A stretch of DNA of 64,000 nucleotides from the NCBI GenBank assembly GCA_947034885.2, contig OX344749.2:52295682-52359681 (forward strand), given 5' to 3'. The position numbers and the translations under genes are program-made. Positions within the stretch are counted from its first letter, which is position 1; each line of letters opens with the position of its first letter. This document shows positions 59,678 to 64,000 of this stretch, piece after piece. The notes under the pieces are model-generated. The model ran no database searches and was not told the origin of the DNA. It saw nothing but the letters and a program-made list of their open reading frames with translations. This stretch comes from Thuidium tamariscinum. Taxonomy: Eukaryota; Streptophyta; Bryopsida; Hypnales; Thuidiaceae.

Positions 59678-59860
59678 TATGCATTTTTTTAATCACAAAT
59701 CCTATGTGGGAGGTCATGTGGAGCTCAAATAAGACCACTCTTGTGGCTATTAATGACAATTATTGTTTTAAGCAATGGCTCCTAAGAAATACTAATCAAT
59801 CTTTGAAAAATGTAGATTTTAGAATATTGTGGGCAATTTTACCTCCTAGGAATCCCAATG

Positions 59861-60597
59861 GGGTCACTCATTGCAAGAAACACCGGTCCTATTTCGTGTC
59901 ACAACGCGAACCATTTTTTTGTTTTCCACTATAATTTTTGGAGATTAAGTCCAATGAACATGAAATTTTTATTGAACATACCTAACTTGAAGTTTATTAG
60001 ATCCCTTATTCTTTAGAAATTAAAAAAAATCATTTTATATTTAAAAAATATTTTTGTTGAGTTGTCACAAAATTACGTTTATGGTTATCATTACGTTCGC
60101 AGTGTCTAAATTTAATGATTCGAAGACAAAACTTTCATGGTCTATTTGCATAGGTGTAAAACCTATAAATTCCAAATAAAAATCTAAAAATCTGTTTTTT
60201 TATGTCCTCCACATGAGTACAAATTTTTTCCCGTGGCACACAATTTTTGAATATTGATGATGGTTCTAAGATTGTTCTTTTGGTCAAATCTCATCAAAAT
60301 CAACTTTCCTCAAATGGAGAATTTTTAGTTTTTCTTAAAATTGATTTTCCTATTTTTTACAAATTAAAATGTGGAAGTACTAATTTTCATGAGATTTTGC
60401 ACTTTTCTCGATTTCCTACTTAGAGATTTTTCCTATGCCTTTCCTTTTTAGGGTACCTTCTTCTTAAAGGTTTATACATGAAACATATTTTTTACTTTTT
60501 TTAAAACTCGTTTTTCTAATTTTAAAGTACTCCCGGAAAAAAAAAGACTACGTTTGAAAATGCTACACTTTTTGCATGGGGGTTCTTGTAACGACCC
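59861..60597 (-). mobile_element. GGGTCATTGC element with AATG duplication (737 bp)
   Basis: It begins GGGTCACTCATTGCAAGAAA, with a 4-nt insertion in the terminus, and ends TTCTTGTAACGACCC. AATG flanks it at 59857-59860 and 60598-60601. It is the inverted relative of 49635-50361. It is non-coding. Confidence 0.8.
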
Positions 60598-60601
60598 AAT
60601 G

Positions 60602-61573
60602 GTTCATTTTGAGTGAAAGAATGGTCTTCAGACAAAATTAGTGGAAACAGTTGGTGGAAAAGCTATGCATCAATGATAGAGGGAGAATGTACCTGCCCTT
60701 CAAATTTCAGTATTTTAGCTGCCTACACTAAATAGTAAAATTAGATTTCTCCTTAATGATTTTTTAACTCTCTACACAATATAAATATTTTGTTGTTACT
60801 ATACAATGCACTATTTTTTAATTAATTATTGGTGTAGTTGGAGTTCATTAACCTTGATCCATGAATGCAAATGAAAAGATCTATAGAAATATTTGTTGAT
60901 AGTAATGGCTTATAGAGTAACTTTCTTAGGGTAAGAACGTCTCCTATAGTCCTCCAGTTACCCCAAAGCCTCTAATTTTAGGATGATAAGCAATCAATTA
61001 TAGCATGTATAAGCCTCTACCTTCAAAATGATACCTCAAATTATAATTCATATTTGAAGGGGTCATTAACCCCTCTACATACTACATATTTTTTTGGGAT
61101 TAACAAGTCACCGTAATCAAAGATAGGGTGTATATTGCTTTTGCAAGTTCTTTGACTTGTGATTGGTTGGAAGTATATTTTGGTGAGTTGTACAATTGGG
61201 GATATAAATGACCCTATCCTCTAAACTGGACAGATCATGTCACCGTTTGTTCCTATGCTTTCCATATTATTGCAATTTGAGCAATTACTATATGTTTCCA
61301 TTGTCGGGTTGCGATGAACTTTGGTTTGTGTCAATCCAGGTTGATAGTGAAGGAGTTAAGTTCAGGAGCTCAGGATTGAGATGACAATGATTTTTAATTG
61401 TTGCTTTTAAGCTACTCACAGATTAACCCTAGAAACATCTGGGGTTTCTATATCATAGGGAGATTATTTGGGTTTACTATGTAGTGAAGTTACTACCATT
61501 ACCACATTCAAAGTGATAAAATCAATATAATTACCACTTTCAAAGTGGTAATGGTAGTGAGTTTACCATCATA
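60602..61573. other. AT-rich intergenic sequence
   Basis: No gene is supported. A short inverted repeat, TTACTACCATTACCAC...AAAGTGG against CCACTTTcAAAGTGGTAATGG, lies at about 61489-61555. Confidence 0.4.
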
Positions 61574-62727
61574 GGGTGATTGCACGAAACACCTGGCAGT
61601 TTGGTTGCGTTCTGATTTTGGAGCGCTATAACTTTTGATGTATGAATCTAATGGCAAAACCAAAAAACATATTTCTAAAGATCTTGACAAAAATTCTATT
61701 CCTTATTTTTCAGAAATTTTCAGAAATCATTTTATATTTAAAAGTTAATTTTGTTAATTTGTCACACTTTGACATAGTGGGGTTTTTAGTACTATTGAGC
61801 GGTTAAAATTAACTTTTTTTGCTGAAATTTCTATGGTATATGGGTCATTGCAAGAAAGACTGACCGATTTATGTAGTGTTTTCTACAATACTACTGAAAT
61901 TTTTGGGAGTACTGTATAAATAGAAAAACAATTTTTAAAAAATGTAAAAAATATGTTTTAGGTATATACCTCTAAGGAGAAGGTACCCTAGGAAGGAAAA
62001 GTGTAGGAAAATTCTCTAAGTAGGAGAACTAGAAAAGTGCAAATTTTCATGAAAATAGCTATTTCGACATTTTAATTTGTAAAAAATAGGAAAAAGAATT
62101 AAAAAAAAAACTAAAAGTTGTCAATTGGAGAGAACTTTATGATGAAGAGATTTCACCAAAAGAATGATCTCAAAACCATCTCAAATGTTCAAAAGTATGC
62201 GTGCAAGGGAGGCCTGTTTGCGCATATGTAGAGGAAAGAGAATAATGATTTTTAAGATTTCCTTTGGTAGAAACATGCCTACCTAGTATGGGAATAGGCC
62301 ACAGAAATTTCAGCTTTAGATCATTAGTTTTGGATGCTCTCCAGTACTAAAAACCCCTAAACCGCAAAGTGTGACAAATTAGCTTAATTGAAATTTAATT
62401 ATAAAATTATTTTTGAAAATTTCTGAAAAATAAGGAATTTGATTGTTGTCATGTCAAAAATCTTTAGTCAAAATTTCAAGTTAATATGGTTCATACTTTA
62501 AAAGTTATAATCAATAACAACTCCGTCATTCAAAGTGTGACGCAAAATAGTACCGGTCTTTCTTGCAATCACCCATATTCTCTTAGAAGGTATGCATAAT
62601 TCTACCAAAGGAAATCTAAAAATACATTATTTTATATCCTCCACATTCGTGCAAATAGGCCTTCTTTGCGTGTGCAATTCCAAACATTAGAAATAGTTTT
62701 GACCTCATTTTTTTAGCCAAATAGCAT
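61574..62727 (-). mobile_element. GGGTCATTGC element (outer), interrupted and truncated
   Basis: It starts GGGTGATTGCACGAAACAC at 61574. The segment to 61841 and the segment from 62575 to about 62727 join into the reverse of 62110-62574. The junction GGTATATTC corresponds to GGCCTATTCC in that paralogue. The far end is lost next to the GC-rich satellite at 62729. Confidence 0.7.
61842..62574 (+). mobile_element. GGGTCATTGC element, nested, ATAT duplication (733 bp)
   Basis: It starts GGGTCATTGCAAGAAAGAC and ends GTCTTTCTTGCAATCACCC. ATAT lies at 61838-61841 and 62575-62578. The host is an inverted copy of the same family, so this is a self-nested insertion. It is non-coding. Confidence 0.85.
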
Positions 62728-62728
62728 C

Positions 62729-63056
62729 CAGGGTTGACGAATCGGTACGTCCAGGCCAAAATTACGTCCAAAATCCGGACGTCCGGACTTAGTGGACGTT
62801 GTCCTCGGCGACCGGCGGACGGAGAAGCGGACGAAACTGCGGACGGGCAAACGGGCGGTCGGCCTGCGGATGGGCGGACGGTACTGCGGACGGGCAGACG
62901 GGCGGTCGGCCAGCGGACGGGCTGACCAAAGTGCGGACGCGCGGACGGCATTGCGGACGGGTAGACGGGCGGTCGGCCAGCGGACGGGCAAACCAAAGTG
63001 CGGACGGGTGGACGGCACTGCGGACGGGAGGACGGATGAGTGGGCGGTCGACAACT
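62729..63056 (+). repeat. GC-rich 67-bp satellite built of GCGGACGG words
   Basis: Units starting GCGGACGGG begin at 62839 (47-bp short unit), 62886, 62953 and 63020, so the full period is 67 bp. Each unit contains ACGGGCGGTCGGCC and CCAAAGTGCGGACG. The 62729-62838 leader holds looser GGACG/CGTCC words (CCGGACGTCCGGAC). Stop codons are rare in this composition, so several frames on both strands stay open. I treat those frames as artefacts. Confidence 0.85.
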
Positions 63057-63770
63057 TGTATTTCTGGATTTAGGGTTTTCAAATAACATGTAAGGTAGAT
63101 GGCTTGAAAAGCGACCCTTTAAGGGCTGTTCGGTTTAGAGTGGGTTTAGGGTTCCCAAAAATATTTCCCCTTATTTTTCATTTCAAGAACCATTGATGCG
63201 AAATCTAAACCAAATGGTTTCATATATTTCCAATCATTTATAAATTACTTATGTTTTCAAAGAATTCTAGCATAGGTATGTATTTGTGATTCTAGGTCTT
63301 GCAAGTTGCAAAACCCACACAAGTGCAGTGTGGAAAAAACCATTGCCTGACCAAAAACAAGCAATGAAGCGCTCAAAAAGTAATACTTCAGATTCCTAAA
63401 TGTGACCTTTACTAAAATTAAGCCCTAAAACCAACATTGTCTTCATATACTTTTAAGTCCAATTGAAAGTGCTATAACTTTTGTACCCAATTTCCAAATT
63501 CAACAAAACTTGTCGGAAAATTTGCACACTCTCTTCTAGTTTGTGTGATAAAATTTTTAGAACAATCTAAGTTACACTGATTACTTGGGAGTCAATCAAA
63601 GTTCACAAGTTCAATTTGAATTCACCAAACTGCATTGAGATGGCTTCAACTTCAGTGGCCTGTATCTTTTTCATCAAATGTTAGTTTTCCAAAAAATGTG
63701 TTGGGTTATGTTTTCCTTGAAGCCTAATTATTGTCGTAAAATTTTTTTATCTTTTTATTTTTTTAAACAA
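63057..63770. other. AT-rich intergenic sequence
   Basis: A GTAAGGTAGATGGCTTGAAAA end near 63090, followed by GCGACCCTTTAAGG, resembles the MITE at 55512, but no matching right end was found. No gene is supported. Confidence 0.4.
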
Positions 63771-64000
63771 ATGGAATTCCATTGCAAAACACAGAGTACA
63801 AAGCAGCCAAGCCAAGCCAAGCCAGTTCAATCCATTGCTTCAGTCTGTCTAGCCTTGTTCCATATAGATGGCGACGGTCCTATTGCCACGCGAGATTTTC
63901 CTGAGGGTTGTGTGAGATTGCCGAGGAAAGTCACGAAGAACCCCACAAGGCCACAACCAGCGGGAACTGTAGAGGAAGAGGCAATTTCAGACCCTAATGG
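63771..64000 (+). CDS. Partial ORF running off the window
   Basis: The ATG at 63771 opens a frame that stays open to the last base (76 codons). It includes CCAAGCCAAGCCAAG short repeats and then a charged segment (LPRKVTKNPTRPQPAGTVEEE). Composition rises in GC as in the gene islands. The minus strand is also open here (VPAGCGLVGFFVTFLGN...IWNKARQTEAMD then stop), so the coding strand is uncertain. I do not recognise either product. It may be a first exon, a last exon, or a chance frame. Confidence 0.25.
   Translation, partial: MEFHCKTQSTKQPSQAKPVQSIASVCLALFHIDGDGPIATRDFPEGCVRLPRKVTKNPTRPQPAGTVEEEAISDPN

Noticed and set aside
62616..63089. 157-, 113- and 97-codon ORFs rich in Pro/Ser/Arg
   Set aside because: They are translations of the 67-bp GC-rich satellite. 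Several frames on both strands are open because the repeat lacks stops.

Overview
This is nuclear DNA from a land plant. Three gene signatures support this: a SUPERMAN-type C2H2 zinc-finger repressor (QALGGH helix, C-terminal EAR motif), a leucine-rich-repeat receptor-like kinase with plant exon structure, and the remnant of a calcium-dependent protein kinase. The lineage cannot be fixed from the window. No bacterial operons, rRNA, CRISPR array or convincing tRNA were seen.

Layout. Gene-bearing, visibly GC-richer islands are few (about 20.0-24.5 kb, 35.8-37.1 kb, 41.2-48.6 kb, and the last 0.2 kb). Everything else is very AT-rich and consists of decayed non-autonomous transposons, satellites and hairpins. 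Two genes are well supported. The first is an intronless SUPERMAN-like repressor at 22311-23036 (+). The second is a four-exon LRR receptor-like protein at 46616-43590 (-), whose kinase domain lacks both catalytic aspartates (HGN for HRD, HFG for DFG), so it looks like a receptor pseudokinase. A CDPK-type pseudogene lies at 29455-29880 (-). Three further GC-rich stretches (20.0-21.1 kb, 41.35-41.73 kb, 63.77-64.0 kb) have coding-like ORFs that I do not recognise.

Repeats. (1) Elements of about 830-955 bp begin TTAACCCCTAAAG and end with its inverse. A related copy without the insertion shows the flanking TTAA is a target duplication. That is piggyBac/Kolobok-like behaviour and is notable in a plant. 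(2) Elements of about 730 bp begin GGGTCATTGCAAGAAACAC and have 4-bp target duplications (CACT, TCAT, AATG, ATAT, ATAT). They nest inside one another at 48.7-50.5 kb and 61.6-62.7 kb. (3) Short MITEs have TAAGGTAG termini, probably with a TA duplication. (4) Another MITE family has TGGCAAATTT termini. (5) There are long foldbacks at 32.2-32.5, 34.4-35.2 and 41.06-41.19 kb. (6) Satellites have periods of 22, 67, 95 and 118 bp.

The strangest signal is a pair of non-coding 'word arrays'. At 5.39-7.41 kb a degenerate word like CAATTNGAC recurs dozens of times at irregular spacing. At 11.96-13.42 kb a parallel word, CCAATTNGG, does the same inside a 1.46-kb insertion flanked by a 9-bp near-duplication. 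I know no described element class with this interior. None of the transposons carries a recognisable transposase, so all depend on enzymes encoded elsewhere.
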